DNA of 57,156 nucleotides from Acidovorax sp. (GTDB lineage: Bacteria; Pseudomonadota; Gammaproteobacteria; Burkholderiales; Burkholderiaceae_C), in NCBI RefSeq assembly GCF_027492855.1, contig NZ_JAPUDY010000076.1:1-57156 (forward strand), written 5' to 3'. The position numbers and the translations under genes are program-made. Below are positions 40,964 through 49,030 of the stretch, piece after piece (the first letter of the stretch is position 1; every line of letters starts with the position of its first letter). The notes beneath the pieces are model-generated. The model searched no databases. It worked only from the letters and a program-made list of their open reading frames with translations, and was not told the DNA's origin.

Positions 40964-42484
40964 ATGAACGCCACCCTCGCAACCCTGTTGGCGGCCGTGG
41001 TCAGCGCTGCGGTCACCGTGGCGGCCGAGGCCGCCCCCCAGCCGTCACCTGGCGCCCAGGGCAGCGCCATCGTGGTGCAAGACCAGGCCAGCCTGCGCGC
41101 CGCCCCGCGCGACGGTGCCCAGCAGCAGGCCAGCCTGTGGCAGGGCGAGGTGCTGGAGGTGCGCGGCGAGCGCCTCGATTACCTGCAGGTGTGGGACCAC
41201 AAGCGCGAACGCGGTGGTTTCATCCGCGCCAGCGATGTGCGCCGCGTGGCGCTGACCGAGTCCGAAGGCCCCGCGCTGCTGGCCGTGATGCGTTTTGTGC
41301 AGGACACGCCGGGCGCCGAGGCGCTGGGCATCGGCCTCACTGCCGCCTACCTGCAAGCCGCGTCCGCCAAGGCCCTGGCGGGTGTAGAGGGTGCGCAGGC
41401 CTTCGATGCACTGGGCACCTTTGCCGACCGGCTGGCGCGCCGCGCGTCGGCCGCCGTGCCGGGCAAGGCCTCGGGCGCCACGCTGTCGGCGCACCTGGAT
41501 GTGGCCAACGGCTACGGCGTGCGTTTTGCTACCTACGAGGTTGAAGGGCGCATGCAGGTTTGTTATGAGGGCGAAGCCTTTCGCCGTCTGCTGGCCATGC
41601 CCGTGGCCGATGCCGAGCAGCGCGCCCGCGCCGCCCTGGCGTTGACCCGCCCCGAATGCATGAACCCCGACCTGCCCGCGCACGAGCGCGCCAAGCTCAC
41701 CACCTGGCAGGCCGATGTGCTGGAGCGCGTGGACGTGGCGGGCCTGCCGGGCTACTTGCGCAACCGTGTGCAAATGCGCCGCGCCAGCGTGTGGGGCGCC
41801 ACGGCCTTCCAGCAGGCACGCAAAAACGTGGCCGACCCGGCCGTGGCCGCTGCGGCTGCACGTGCCCTGACGGAATTCGCCGGAGTGAGCAAGGCCGACC
41901 TGCCCGACGAGGACCAGAGCGCCTACAACGACGCCGCCATGCGCGTGAGTGCCGTGCGTTGGGCGCTAGTGCCCGCTGCTGTGCCCGCGGCTGTTGCCAG
42001 CACCCGCCCCACACTGCTGACCGAACCCGGTGCCCTCGGCGAAACCTGCGTGCTGCTGGTGGATGCCCAGCACAGCGCCAAGGCCCCGCTGCTGCGCCGC
42101 TGCACCTACGGCGTGGTGTGGGCGGCATCGGCCAGCACCAACCGCGAGGGCACGGCCGTGGCACTGGCCGTGCAGCCGATGGAAGGCTGGCGCGAGTTGT
42201 GGGTGCTGCGCAAGACCGAGGGCGGCTGGCTGGCCGATGTGCTGCCGCCTGCCGCCACCACACCCGAGACTGGTGTGGCCGAATGGGCGGGCTGGGTGCC
42301 CGGCGGCCAGCAGATGCTGGTGTCGCGCGAAGCCCGAGGCCAGGGCCGCTACCGCAAGAGCTTTGAGGTGGTGCGGCTGGAAGGCCTGAGCACCGAGCGC
42401 GTCACGGGTGACATCACGGCCCTGCCCCTGTTCCAGCGCTGGCAGGACCCGGCCTGGAAGCGGCAGACCCTGAGTTTGCGTTGA
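40964..42484 (+). CDS. Secreted SH3-domain protein of unknown function
   Basis: A 506-aa exported protein. The signal peptide spans residues ~1-23. A bacterial SH3 domain lies near residues 34-95 (VVQDQASLRAAPRDGAQQQASLWQGEVLEVRGERLDYLQVWDHKRERGGFIRASDVRRV). The remaining 400 residues are Ala-rich helical sequence (~100-330) and then a beta-rich C-terminal part (AEWAGWVPGGQQMLVSREARGQGRYRKSFEVVRLEGL). I do not recognise the rest. It follows the SPFH gene with a 2-bp gap, so it is co-transcribed and may interact with it across the membrane. Confidence 0.75.
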   Translation: MNATLATLLAAVVSAAVTVAAEAAPQPSPGAQGSAIVVQDQASLRAAPRDGAQQQASLWQGEVLEVRGERLDYLQVWDHKRERGGFIRASDVRRVALTESEGPALLAVMRFVQDTPGAEALGIGLTAAYLQAASAKALAGVEGAQAFDALGTFADRLARRASAAVPGKASGATLSAHLDVANGYGVRFATYEVEGRMQVCYEGEAFRRLLAMPVADAEQRARAALALTRPECMNPDLPAHERAKLTTWQADVLERVDVAGLPGYLRNRVQMRRASVWGATAFQQARKNVADPAVAAAAARALTEFAGVSKADLPDEDQSAYNDAAMRVSAVRWALVPAAVPAAVASTRPTLLTEPGALGETCVLLVDAQHSAKAPLLRRCTYGVVWAASASTNREGTAVALAVQPMEGWRELWVLRKTEGGWLADVLPPAATTPETGVAEWAGWVPGGQQMLVSREARGQGRYRKSFEVVRLEGLSTERVTGDITALPLFQRWQDPAWKRQTLSLR

Positions 42485-42566
42485 GGAATGCGGGGCGGCG
42501 TGGGTGGCGGCCCCTGCCTCCTTAAACTTGGCGTTCTTTCTTTTTCCTACTTTTTGAGCCCGTCCC

Positions 42567-43346
42567 ATGTCCGACCACGCCACCGCTGCCCCGTCTCCCC
42601 TCCTTTCCCGCGTGGATGCCGTCATCGTGGACCTGGACGGCACCATGGTGGACACCATGGGCGACTTTAACGAGGCGATCAAGCGCATGCTCGCCGAGCT
42701 GGCCCTGCCGGCTATTTGCGCCGGGCACATCGAGCACATGGTGGGCAAAGGCTCCGAACATTTGCTCCATTCCGTGCTCAATCACGTTCTGGAGCCCATG
42801 GATCAAGCGCAACGCGCTATCAAAATTGAATCTCTGTACCCCGAGGTATGGGCCAGCTACCAGCGGCACTACCTGGCCATCAACGGCCAGTACGCCACGG
42901 TTTATGCGGGGGTGCCAGAGGGGCTGGCGGCTTTGCGCGCGGTGGGGTTGCGCCTGGCCTGCCTGACGAATAAGCCCACGGACTTTGCGTTGCCGCTCTT
43001 GCAATCGAAGGGGCTCGATGGCTACTTCGACAAGGTGTTTGGCGGCGACGCGTTCGAACGCAAGAAGCCCGACCCGCTGCCCCTCCTCAAAACCTGCGAA
43101 GCCTTGGGCACTGTCCCGGCGCGCACGCTGATGGTGGGCGACTCCAGCAACGACGCACAGGCGGCGCGGGCGGCGGGTTGCCCCGTGGTGCTGGTCACCT
43201 ACGGCTACAACCACGGCCAGCCGGTGCGGGCTGTGGACGCAGATGGTTTCGTGGATTCGCTGGCCGATGTGGCGGGGCTTGCCTCTACTACTGCTGTTGC
43301 TGCTGAGGCTGCGACTGCTGCGGCTGGTCGAGCAGTACATCCTTGA
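42567..43346 (+). CDS. gph: Phosphoglycolate phosphatase (HAD family)
   Basis: A 259-aa HAD enzyme that removes phosphate from phosphoglycolate. Motif I is IVDLDGTMVDT, then LACLTNKP, KKPDPLPLL, and MVGDSSNDAQAA. The cap domain lies between motif I and the second motif. The C-terminal ~25 residues (ADVAGLASTTAVAAEAATAAAG) are low-complexity Ala-rich, and their codons overlap the Gln-rich end of a convergent gene by 59 bp. A possible partial repeat lies at residues 78-90. In relatives it belongs to the rpe-gph-trp cluster. Confidence 0.92.
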   Translation: MSDHATAAPSPLLSRVDAVIVDLDGTMVDTMGDFNEAIKRMLAELALPAICAGHIEHMVGKGSEHLLHSVLNHVLEPMDQAQRAIKIESLYPEVWASYQRHYLAINGQYATVYAGVPEGLAALRAVGLRLACLTNKPTDFALPLLQSKGLDGYFDKVFGGDAFERKKPDPLPLLKTCEALGTVPARTLMVGDSSNDAQAARAAGCPVVLVTYGYNHGQPVRAVDADGFVDSLADVAGLASTTAVAAEAATAAAGRAVHP

Positions 43347-43953
43347 GCTTCCAGTCGGCGGGCGTAGGGCCGAGCCAGATGTTCATCATGGCGTGGAAGA
43401 ACTCGGGCTCCTTGAACGGCTCGCCTTGAGGCTTGCCTTTGACGCTAATGATGGTGCCCGTGCCGGGGATCCAGTCGATGGTGAACTTCTCACCCGGCAA
43501 CAGCCGCTTGTGGTCGGAGAAGACCTGGCTCATGCGCAGCACGCTGGTCAGCAGCTTGATGTACATGGCCCTTTCCATGTTGGCTTCCACGCCGCGCGTG
43601 AACAATTTGCCCAGTTCGGCTGAATCGATCTCACGCAGCATGGTGATGCTCATGCGCTTGGGGCCCGCCAGCGTCAATACTTCTTGTGCGGTGTGGACCT
43701 TTTTCTCCAGATACAGGCCCGCCGTATAGACCTTGAACATCGCCTTGTAGCGTATGCCCGCACCATTGAGCTGCAGCGCCCGACCTGCCAATTGTGTGGC
43801 ATCGTCGTACTTCACATCGGCTACCGTCAAGGCCTGAGCGGGCACGCTCAACCCCCAGGCCGCCGCTGCGCACAACCAGGCTCTAGAAACCCGTCGCACC
43901 TTGTCGCGGCTGACCACCTGGCATGCGCCAAGACCAAGACATCCGATATCCAT
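43288..43953 (-). CDS. Chalcone-isomerase-like exported protein (copy 1)
   Basis: A 221-aa product of the chalcone-isomerase-like fold (PF16036 type). It has an N-terminal signal-type segment (AWLCAAAAWGLSVPAQA), then ALTVADVKYDDATQLAGRALQLNGAGIRYKAMFKVYTAGLYLEKKVH, MSITMLREIDSAELGKLFTRGVEANMERA, and GTGTIISVKGKPQGEPFKEPEFFHAMMNIWLGPTPADWKLKDVLL. Bacteria like this make no flavonoids, so the role is not classic chalcone isomerisation. The C-terminal tail is polyGln (QPQQSQPQQQQQ) and overlaps gph. A paralogue lies at 46193. Confidence 0.8.
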   Translation of the reverse strand: MDIGCLGLGACQVVSRDKVRRVSRAWLCAAAAWGLSVPAQALTVADVKYDDATQLAGRALQLNGAGIRYKAMFKVYTAGLYLEKKVHTAQEVLTLAGPKRMSITMLREIDSAELGKLFTRGVEANMERAMYIKLLTSVLRMSQVFSDHKRLLPGEKFTIDWIPGTGTIISVKGKPQGEPFKEPEFFHAMMNIWLGPTPADWKLKDVLLDQPQQSQPQQQQQ

Positions 43954-44275
43954 GAATCATCCCCAGGCAATTGGTTAGCAATTAAGAACACGTGGGGACG
44001 GAGTGGATCAGGGTTTGACCTGTGCGGGAAGGGCGTTTGCAATTGTTGATTTTTGCGGCGGGCCCGCCGATGGCCTCGTCGGCCATCGGCGTCCATCATC
44101 CAATGAGTGGGAATGCAGGCATCTTCTTTTTGTGAAGAAACATGCTGTGGCGCGCTATGGTATTGCGCAATAGGCTATCAAAATAGGAGCATTTGGCCTG
44201 CCGCCCATACCTGGGCCTGAGGCCCACACCGCCGTCCGGGGGCCAAGGCCCGCCCGCGTGGATGGCGGGCTGTTC
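43954..44275. other. Non-coding stretch between chalcone-isomerase-like copy 1 and the chemoreceptor gene
   Basis: No credible gene. It holds a perfect 10-bp hairpin GCCGATGGCC/GGCCATCGGC with a 5-nt loop (44066-44090) adjoining a 14-bp palindrome CGGCGGGCCCGCCG (44056-44069), and a partial copy of the dispersed repeat (GCTATCAAAATAGGAGC at 44173). The hairpin lies downstream of the chemoreceptor stop on that strand and may end transcripts. Confidence 0.6.
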
Positions 44276-45904
44276 TCAGGCGGGCAACTGGCGTGGCGCG
44301 CTGCCGTGGTAGTCCAGCCGGGCTGCATTGGCGGGAGCGGCATGGCTGATTTGGGTGGCGTTGGCCGATAGGCGAAAGACCGCCACCGCATCCACGAGCT
44401 GTCCGGCCTGGGTCTTGAGGCTGTCGGCCGCTGCGGCGCTTTGTTCCACCAGGGCTGCGTTCTGCTGCGTGGCGTGGTCCATCTGCGTGATGGCCTCGCC
44501 GACCTGCGAAACGCCCGAGCTTTGTTCGCCGCTGGCAGCGCTGATCTCTCCCATGATGTCGGTCACGCGGCGGATCGAGGCAACCACCTCGCTCATCGTG
44601 GCGCCGGCCTTGTCGACCAGGGCGGTGCCGCGTTCCACGCGCTCCACACTCGTGCCGATCAGGCCCTTGATCTCCTTGGCGGCCGATGCCGAGCGCTGTG
44701 CCAGGTTGCGCACCTCGCTGGCCACCACGGCAAAGCCCCGGCCTTGTTCACCGGCGCGCGCTGCTTCCACCGCTGCGTTCAGCGCCAGGATGTTGGTTTG
44801 GAAGGCGATGCCATCGATCACGCTGATGATGTCGGCAATCTTCTTGCTGCTGTCGTTGATGCCCCGCATGGTGTCCACCACCTCGGCCACCACGTCGCCA
44901 CCCTGCTGCGCCACGGTGGATGCACTCATCGCCAGTTGGTTGGCTTGGCGGGCGTTGTCGGCGTTTTGGCGCACGGTGGAGCCCAGTTCTTCCATCGATG
45001 CGGCGGTCTCTTGCAGTGCGCTCGCTTGCTGCTCGGTGCGGGCTGACAGGTCGTTGTTGCCCGATGCGATTTCGGTGCTGGCGGTGGCCACGCCCTCTGC
45101 GTTGTGGCGCACGTTGCCCACGATGGTGGCCAGGCGGGACTGCATGGTGGACAGCGCCTGCAGCAATTGCCCGGTTTCGTCGCTGCCATGGGCCTCGATG
45201 GGGTGGGTCAGGTCGCCATCGGCAATGCTTTCGGCAGCCCGCTTGCCGAGCTGGACGGGGTGCACGATGGAGCGCGTCACCACCAGTGCCAGCAGTGCGC
45301 CCAGCACCACGGCCACCAACGTGCCCGCGCCCAGCAGCACCTGGCTGGCCTTGGCGAGGGTTGACGCGTCGGCCTGGCTCTCGGCCAACTGGGTGGCCAT
45401 GGCCTGGCGCAGGTCGTCGAGCGACTTCAGGTACTTGTCTGCCAGCGGACGCAGGTCTTTGTCCACCATGGAGGGCACGTTGGGCTCGCCACCCCGGTGC
45501 AGCTCGCGGATTTCGCCCAGCTTCTCGTTGTAGGCCTTGCGCGCCGCCGCAATGGCGACCAGCAGGCTGCGGCCTTGCGCACTGTCCACCAAAGCCTCGA
45601 TGCGCTGCACCTTGGCCTCAATGCCTTTGGTCGTGGCCTGCGTATCGGCCGTCAGTTTCTCCATGTAGTCACGGTCGATGGCCTTGAGAAAGGCTTCGGT
45701 GCGCGTCCAGTTGAGGCGGATGTCCGAGGTCCAGTCTTCCACCAGGATTCGCTGCTCGATCTCCTGGGTGGCCACCCGCTCGCTGGCGCTTTGGAGGTTG
45801 CCGATACGCCACATGCCCACTGCCGCGATGAGGGCAGTGATGAGCAGGATGGCGCCAAAGGATGCGCCCAGGCGCAGGCCGACGGTGAGGTTGCTGAGTT
45901 TCAT
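44276..45904 (-). CDS. Methyl-accepting chemotaxis protein
   Basis: A 542-aa chemoreceptor. An N-terminal membrane helix (~residues 12-31) is followed by a four-helix-bundle periplasmic sensor (~32-190), a second helix (~195-215), a HAMP domain ([28 protein letters not shown]) and the highly conserved signalling hairpin ([58 protein letters not shown] in parts). It relays ligand binding to CheA/CheW. The C-terminus lacks the NWETF-like tether for CheR. The start at 45904 begins the helix; a longer open frame upstream is not supported. Flanked by two chalcone-isomerase-like paralogues. Confidence 0.95.
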   Translation of the reverse strand: MKLSNLTVGLRLGASFGAILLITALIAAVGMWRIGNLQSASERVATQEIEQRILVEDWTSDIRLNWTRTEAFLKAIDRDYMEKLTADTQATTKGIEAKVQRIEALVDSAQGRSLLVAIAAARKAYNEKLGEIRELHRGGEPNVPSMVDKDLRPLADKYLKSLDDLRQAMATQLAESQADASTLAKASQVLLGAGTLVAVVLGALLALVVTRSIVHPVQLGKRAAESIADGDLTHPIEAHGSDETGQLLQALSTMQSRLATIVGNVRHNAEGVATASTEIASGNNDLSARTEQQASALQETAASMEELGSTVRQNADNARQANQLAMSASTVAQQGGDVVAEVVDTMRGINDSSKKIADIISVIDGIAFQTNILALNAAVEAARAGEQGRGFAVVASEVRNLAQRSASAAKEIKGLIGTSVERVERGTALVDKAGATMSEVVASIRRVTDIMGEISAASGEQSSGVSQVGEAITQMDHATQQNAALVEQSAAAADSLKTQAGQLVDAVAVFRLSANATQISHAAPANAARLDYHGSAPRQLPA

Positions 45905-46192
45905 GATGGTGTCAGGCGCGAAAGAGGCCGGGCCGAAAAAGGAGGCTGTGCGAACGACGGAAACTGCATACGGCCGCCTGGTTGGGTGGGCTGGCGCGGG
46001 TGGCGTGCAAGACGCCGGGGCATCGGGGCTGCGGGTGCGCGGGTGGCGTGCAGCCTGATGCTGGGGGGTGCCGGTGGGCACGGGGTGTCCGGAATCACAG
46101 GTTAGGCCCCTGGCGTGATCCAGAGCTGTCCAGCTTGCGACAGCCGAGGGGCGGTATGGGGCATTTTTGCAACTGAGAACGTCAGCTGGTGT

Positions 46193-46780
46193 TTAGGCTG
46201 GTTTGCCCAGCAAGGCGTCCTTGAGCTTCCAGTCGGCAGGCGTGTTGCCCAGCCAGATGCCCAGCAATGCGTTGAAGAACTCGGGTTCCTTGAACGGTTC
46301 GCCCTGGGGCTTGCCTTTGACGGTAATGACCGTGCCGGTGCCCGGAATCCAGTCGATCATGAACTGGTCGCCCGCTGCCAGCTTTTTGTGGTCCGAGAAG
46401 ATCTGGCTCATGCGCAGCACGCCTGGAATCAGCTTGGAGAACGCCGCGCGGTCCATGTTGTCCTCCATGCCGCGCGAGAACAGCTTGCCCAGCTCGGTGG
46501 AATCGATCTCGCGCAGCATGGTGATGCTCATGCGCTTGGGGCCCTTGAGGGCGTTGATGTCCGGGGTCGTCCCGGCCTTCTTTTCAAGGTACAGGCCCGC
46601 CGTGTAGACCTTGAACACGGCCTTGTAGCGGACCCCTGCACCGTTGAGCTGCAGCGTGCTGCCATGCAGATCTGCCGTCTCTTCGTATTTGACACCGGCC
46701 ACGGTCATGGGCTGGGCGACAGCGGTCGCGGCCAACAGACAAGCTCCCAACACCAGGGCGCCTCGCTGGAGGAAGTTCAT
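46193..46780 (-). CDS. Chalcone-isomerase-like exported protein (copy 2)
   Basis: A 195-aa exported protein paralogous to the product at 43288: MTVAGVKYEETADLHGSTLQLNGAGVRYKAVFKVYTAGLYLEKKA, GPKRMSITMLREIDSTELGKLFSRGMEDNMDRA, WIPGTGTVITVKGKPQGEPFKEPEFFNALLGIWLGNTPADWKLKDALLGKPA. It ends without the polyGln tail of copy 1. The ATG at 46780 has an AGGAG ribosome site 8 bp upstream; a TTG two codons earlier is less likely. A perfect 12-bp palindrome lies 18 bp in front, next to the divergent trp promoter. Its function in this lineage is unknown. Confidence 0.82.
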   Translation of the reverse strand: MNFLQRGALVLGACLLAATAVAQPMTVAGVKYEETADLHGSTLQLNGAGVRYKAVFKVYTAGLYLEKKAGTTPDINALKGPKRMSITMLREIDSTELGKLFSRGMEDNMDRAAFSKLIPGVLRMSQIFSDHKKLAAGDQFMIDWIPGTGTVITVKGKPQGEPFKEPEFFNALLGIWLGNTPADWKLKDALLGKPA

Positions 46781-46797
46781 GCACAACTCCTAAAAAA

Positions 46798-46809
46798 GAA
46801 CGATCGTTC
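46798..46809. promoter_or_regulatory. Palindrome GAACGATCGTTC in front of chalcone-isomerase-like copy 2
   Basis: A perfect 12-bp palindrome 18 bp upstream of the ATG at 46780. It resembles operators of TetR-family repressors (GAACGA-like half sites). No TetR gene lies nearby, so the regulator would act from elsewhere. Confidence 0.5.
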
Positions 46810-46914
46810 GTTTCTAATTGTTGCAGCGCTCTGGGTGGCCCGCAACAGGGTTTTCGATGGGTTGTGTGATCTCGTCTTGATGCGGGTCAGATCCGGACGC
46901 CAAAAAAGCTTTGC

Positions 46915-46920
46915 TACACT
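46915..46920 (+). promoter_or_regulatory. Candidate -10 box of the trp leader (extended)
   Basis: TACACT preceded by TGC gives an extended -10 element. Transcription would start about 7-8 bp downstream, close to 46927, which is at or next to the ATG of the leader peptide at 46928. The -35 region is not obvious. Confidence 0.45.
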
Positions 46921-46927
46921 TTGGTCC

Positions 46928-47011
46928 ATGTTCATTCACCACGTGTTCATCACAGGTTGCAGCGACCGGGGAGCCTGGCCCTGGCGTCAGCCTGCCTCTT
47001 TGAACGCCTGA
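46928..47011 (+). CDS. trpL: Candidate trp leader peptide (TrpL)
   Basis: A 27-codon frame starting MFIHHVFITGCSDRG and then containing AWPWRQPASLNA, with two Trp codons two codons apart. It lies 137 bp before trpE and is followed by a strong hairpin (47014-47040) and a terminator-like structure ending in a T-run. Such peptides stall the ribosome when charged Trp-tRNA is scarce. If the -10 at 46915 is right, the mRNA would be leaderless, since no ribosome site precedes this ATG. Short frame and pattern only, so moderate confidence. Confidence 0.55.
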   Translation: MFIHHVFITGCSDRGAWPWRQPASLNA

Positions 47012-47013
47012 TG

Positions 47014-47101
47014 GCACGCAGGGCCTGCGCCCCAGCGTGCACCCGTGGCCTCCCCCTGTGATGCGGTGGGGCCGATCGAATGGACCGCAGCGCCCCTTTT
47101 T
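47014..47101 (+). promoter_or_regulatory. Candidate trp attenuator hairpins
   Basis: The first stem is GCACGC-A-GGGC (47014-) with GCCC-CA-GCGTGC (ending 47040). Downstream two alternatives exclude each other: TGCGGT (47062-47067) with ACCGCA (47084-47089), or GGGGC (47068-47072) with GCCCC (47092-47096) directly followed by TTTTT (47097-47101), a terminator. This is the pattern expected for transcription attenuation before trpE; folding was judged by eye. Confidence 0.5.
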
Positions 47102-47147
47102 ATTCATTGCACAGGGACACGCGCTGCGATAGCTGGGAGCCCTCCCC

Positions 47148-48647
47148 GTGATCACAGAACTTGAATTCAAAAGCCTGGCCAGCGAAGGCTACAACCGCAT
47201 TCCGCTCATGGTCGAGGCCTTTGCGGACCTGGAAACCCCGCTCTCGCTTTACCTGAAGCTGGCGCACACCAAGGACGGCGGCAAGCACAGCTTTCTGCTC
47301 GAATCCGTGGTGGGCGGCGAGCGCTTCGGGCGCTACAGCTTCATCGGCCTGCCCGCGCGCACGCTGCTGCGGGCCAGCGGCTTTGGCGCCGCAGCGCGCA
47401 CCGAGGTGGTGACCGACGGCCAGGTGGTCGAGACTGCCACCGGCAACCCGCTCGACTTCATTGCCGACTACCAAAACCGCTTCAAGGTGGCCCTGCGCCC
47501 CGGCTTGCCGCGCTTTTGTGGCGGCCTGGCGGGCTACTTTGGCTACGACGCGGTGCGCTATATCGAGAAGAAGCTCGAAAACACCTGCCCGCCCGACACC
47601 CTGGACTGCCCCGACATCCTGCTGCTGCAGTGCGAAGAGCTGGCCGTCATTGACAACCTCTCGGGCAAACTCTACCTCATCGTTTATGCCGACCCGGCCC
47701 AGCCCGAGGCCTACACCCGCGCCAAGAAGCGCCTGCGCGACCTTAAAGAGCAACTCAAGTATTCGGTGAGCGCGCCCGTGGTCAAGGCCACCGAAAGCCA
47801 CCCCGCCCAGCGCGACTTCGCCAAGGCTGACTACCTGGCCGCCGTGAACCGTGCCAAGGAGCTGATCGCCGCGGGCGATTTCATGCAGGTGCAGGTGGGC
47901 CAGCGCATCCACAAGCGCTACACCGAATCGCCGCTGTCGCTGTACCGCGCGCTGCGCTCGCTCAACCCGTCGCCGTACATGTATTTCTACGACTTTGGCG
48001 ACTTCCACGTGGTGGGCGCCAGCCCCGAGATCCTGGTGCGCCAGGAAAAGACCGAAGAAGGCACCAAGGTCACCATCCGTCCTCTGGCGGGAACCCGTCC
48101 GCGCGGCGCCACGCCCGAGAAGGACAAGGCCACCGAGGTCGAACTCATCAACGACCCCAAGGAGCGCGCCGAGCATGTGATGCTGATCGACTTGGCACGC
48201 AACGACATCGGCCGCATCGTCAAAACGGGCACCGTGAAGGTGACCGAGGCCTTTGCCGTGGAGCGCTACAGCCATGTGATGCACATCGTGAGCAATGTGG
48301 AAGGCATCTTGAACGACGGCATGACCAGCATGGACGTGCTCAAGGCCACCTTCCCCGCGGGCACGCTGACCGGCGCACCCAAGGTGCACGCCATGGAAAT
48401 CATCGACCAGCTCGAACCCACCAAACGCGGCCTGTATGGCGGCGCCTGCGGCTACCTGAGCTACGCGGGCGACATGGACGTGGCCATCGCCATCCGCACC
48501 GGCATCATCAAGAATGGCACGCTGTATGTGCAGGCCGCAGCCGGCGTAGTGGCCGACTCGGTGCCCGAACTGGAATGGAAAGAAACCGAACACAAGGCCC
48601 GCGCCTTGCTGCGCGCCGCCGAGCTGGTCGAGGAGGGGCTGGAATGA
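47148..48647 (+). CDS. trpE: Anthranilate synthase component I
   Basis: A 499-aa chorismate-binding enzyme that makes anthranilate with TrpG. Motifs: PLMVEAFADLETPLSLYLKLAH (Trp feedback region), QVQVGQRIHKRYTESPLSLYRALRSLNPSPYMYFYDFGDFHVVGASPEILVR, IRPLAGTRPRG, ELINDPKERAEHVMLIDLARNDIGRI and GTLTGAPKVHAMEIIDQLEP. The GTG at 47148 is the start (GGGAG ribosome site at 47134). The last bases overlap the chorismate mutase gene (ATGATGA), so the trp genes are coupled. Confidence 0.97.
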   Translation: MITELEFKSLASEGYNRIPLMVEAFADLETPLSLYLKLAHTKDGGKHSFLLESVVGGERFGRYSFIGLPARTLLRASGFGAAARTEVVTDGQVVETATGNPLDFIADYQNRFKVALRPGLPRFCGGLAGYFGYDAVRYIEKKLENTCPPDTLDCPDILLLQCEELAVIDNLSGKLYLIVYADPAQPEAYTRAKKRLRDLKEQLKYSVSAPVVKATESHPAQRDFAKADYLAAVNRAKELIAAGDFMQVQVGQRIHKRYTESPLSLYRALRSLNPSPYMYFYDFGDFHVVGASPEILVRQEKTEEGTKVTIRPLAGTRPRGATPEKDKATEVELINDPKERAEHVMLIDLARNDIGRIVKTGTVKVTEAFAVERYSHVMHIVSNVEGILNDGMTSMDVLKATFPAGTLTGAPKVHAMEIIDQLEPTKRGLYGGACGYLSYAGDMDVAIAIRTGIIKNGTLYVQAAAGVVADSVPELEWKETEHKARALLRAAELVEEGLE

Positions 48648-49030
48648 TGAAAGCCACACCCCAAGCCATCGACCTGGTGCAGCCCTGCACCACCATGGCC
48701 GATGTGCGCCGCCACATCGACGCCCTGGACGACATCCTGGTGCCACTGCTGGTGCAGCGCACCGGCTACATGACACAGGCCGCGCGCATCAAGCCCAGCG
48801 CGACCTTGGTGCGCGACGAGGATCGTATCGAGGCCATCGTGGGCCGGGTGCGCGCCAGCGCCGCCCTCCACGGCGGCCCGCCCGATGTGCTCGAAGCCAT
48901 CTACCGCAGCCTGATGGAGCATTCCATCGCTTATGAACACCGCGAGTTCGCGCGCCAGCGCGCAGGGCAGAGTGCAGAAGCCGCCGCCCAGAACACGCCA
49001 GCGGCCCAGGCCGCAGGGAGCGCAGCATGA
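48644..49030 (+). CDS. AroQ-type chorismate mutase
   Basis: A 128-aa all-helical mutase, which converts chorismate to prephenate for Phe/Tyr synthesis. The family pattern runs [85 protein letters not shown]. It sits between trpE and trpG, overlapping both by 4 bp, although it competes with them for chorismate. The C-terminal ~25 residues are Ala/Gln-rich and probably disordered. The ATG at 48644 or 48647 are equally possible. Confidence 0.88.
   Translation: MMKATPQAIDLVQPCTTMADVRRHIDALDDILVPLLVQRTGYMTQAARIKPSATLVRDEDRIEAIVGRVRASAALHGGPPDVLEAIYRSLMEHSIAYEHREFARQRAGQSAEAAAQNTPAAQAAGSAA

Noticed and set aside
42805-42833. Possible repeat copy in gph (GCTATCAAAATTGAATC)
   Set aside because: Only the left end matches; the AGCGCTT/AAGCGCT core is missing, so I list it only as doubtful.
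43288-43953. True chalcone isomerase activity for the paralogues
   Set aside because: No flavonoid genes are near, and the bacterial family is only distantly related to the plant enzyme.
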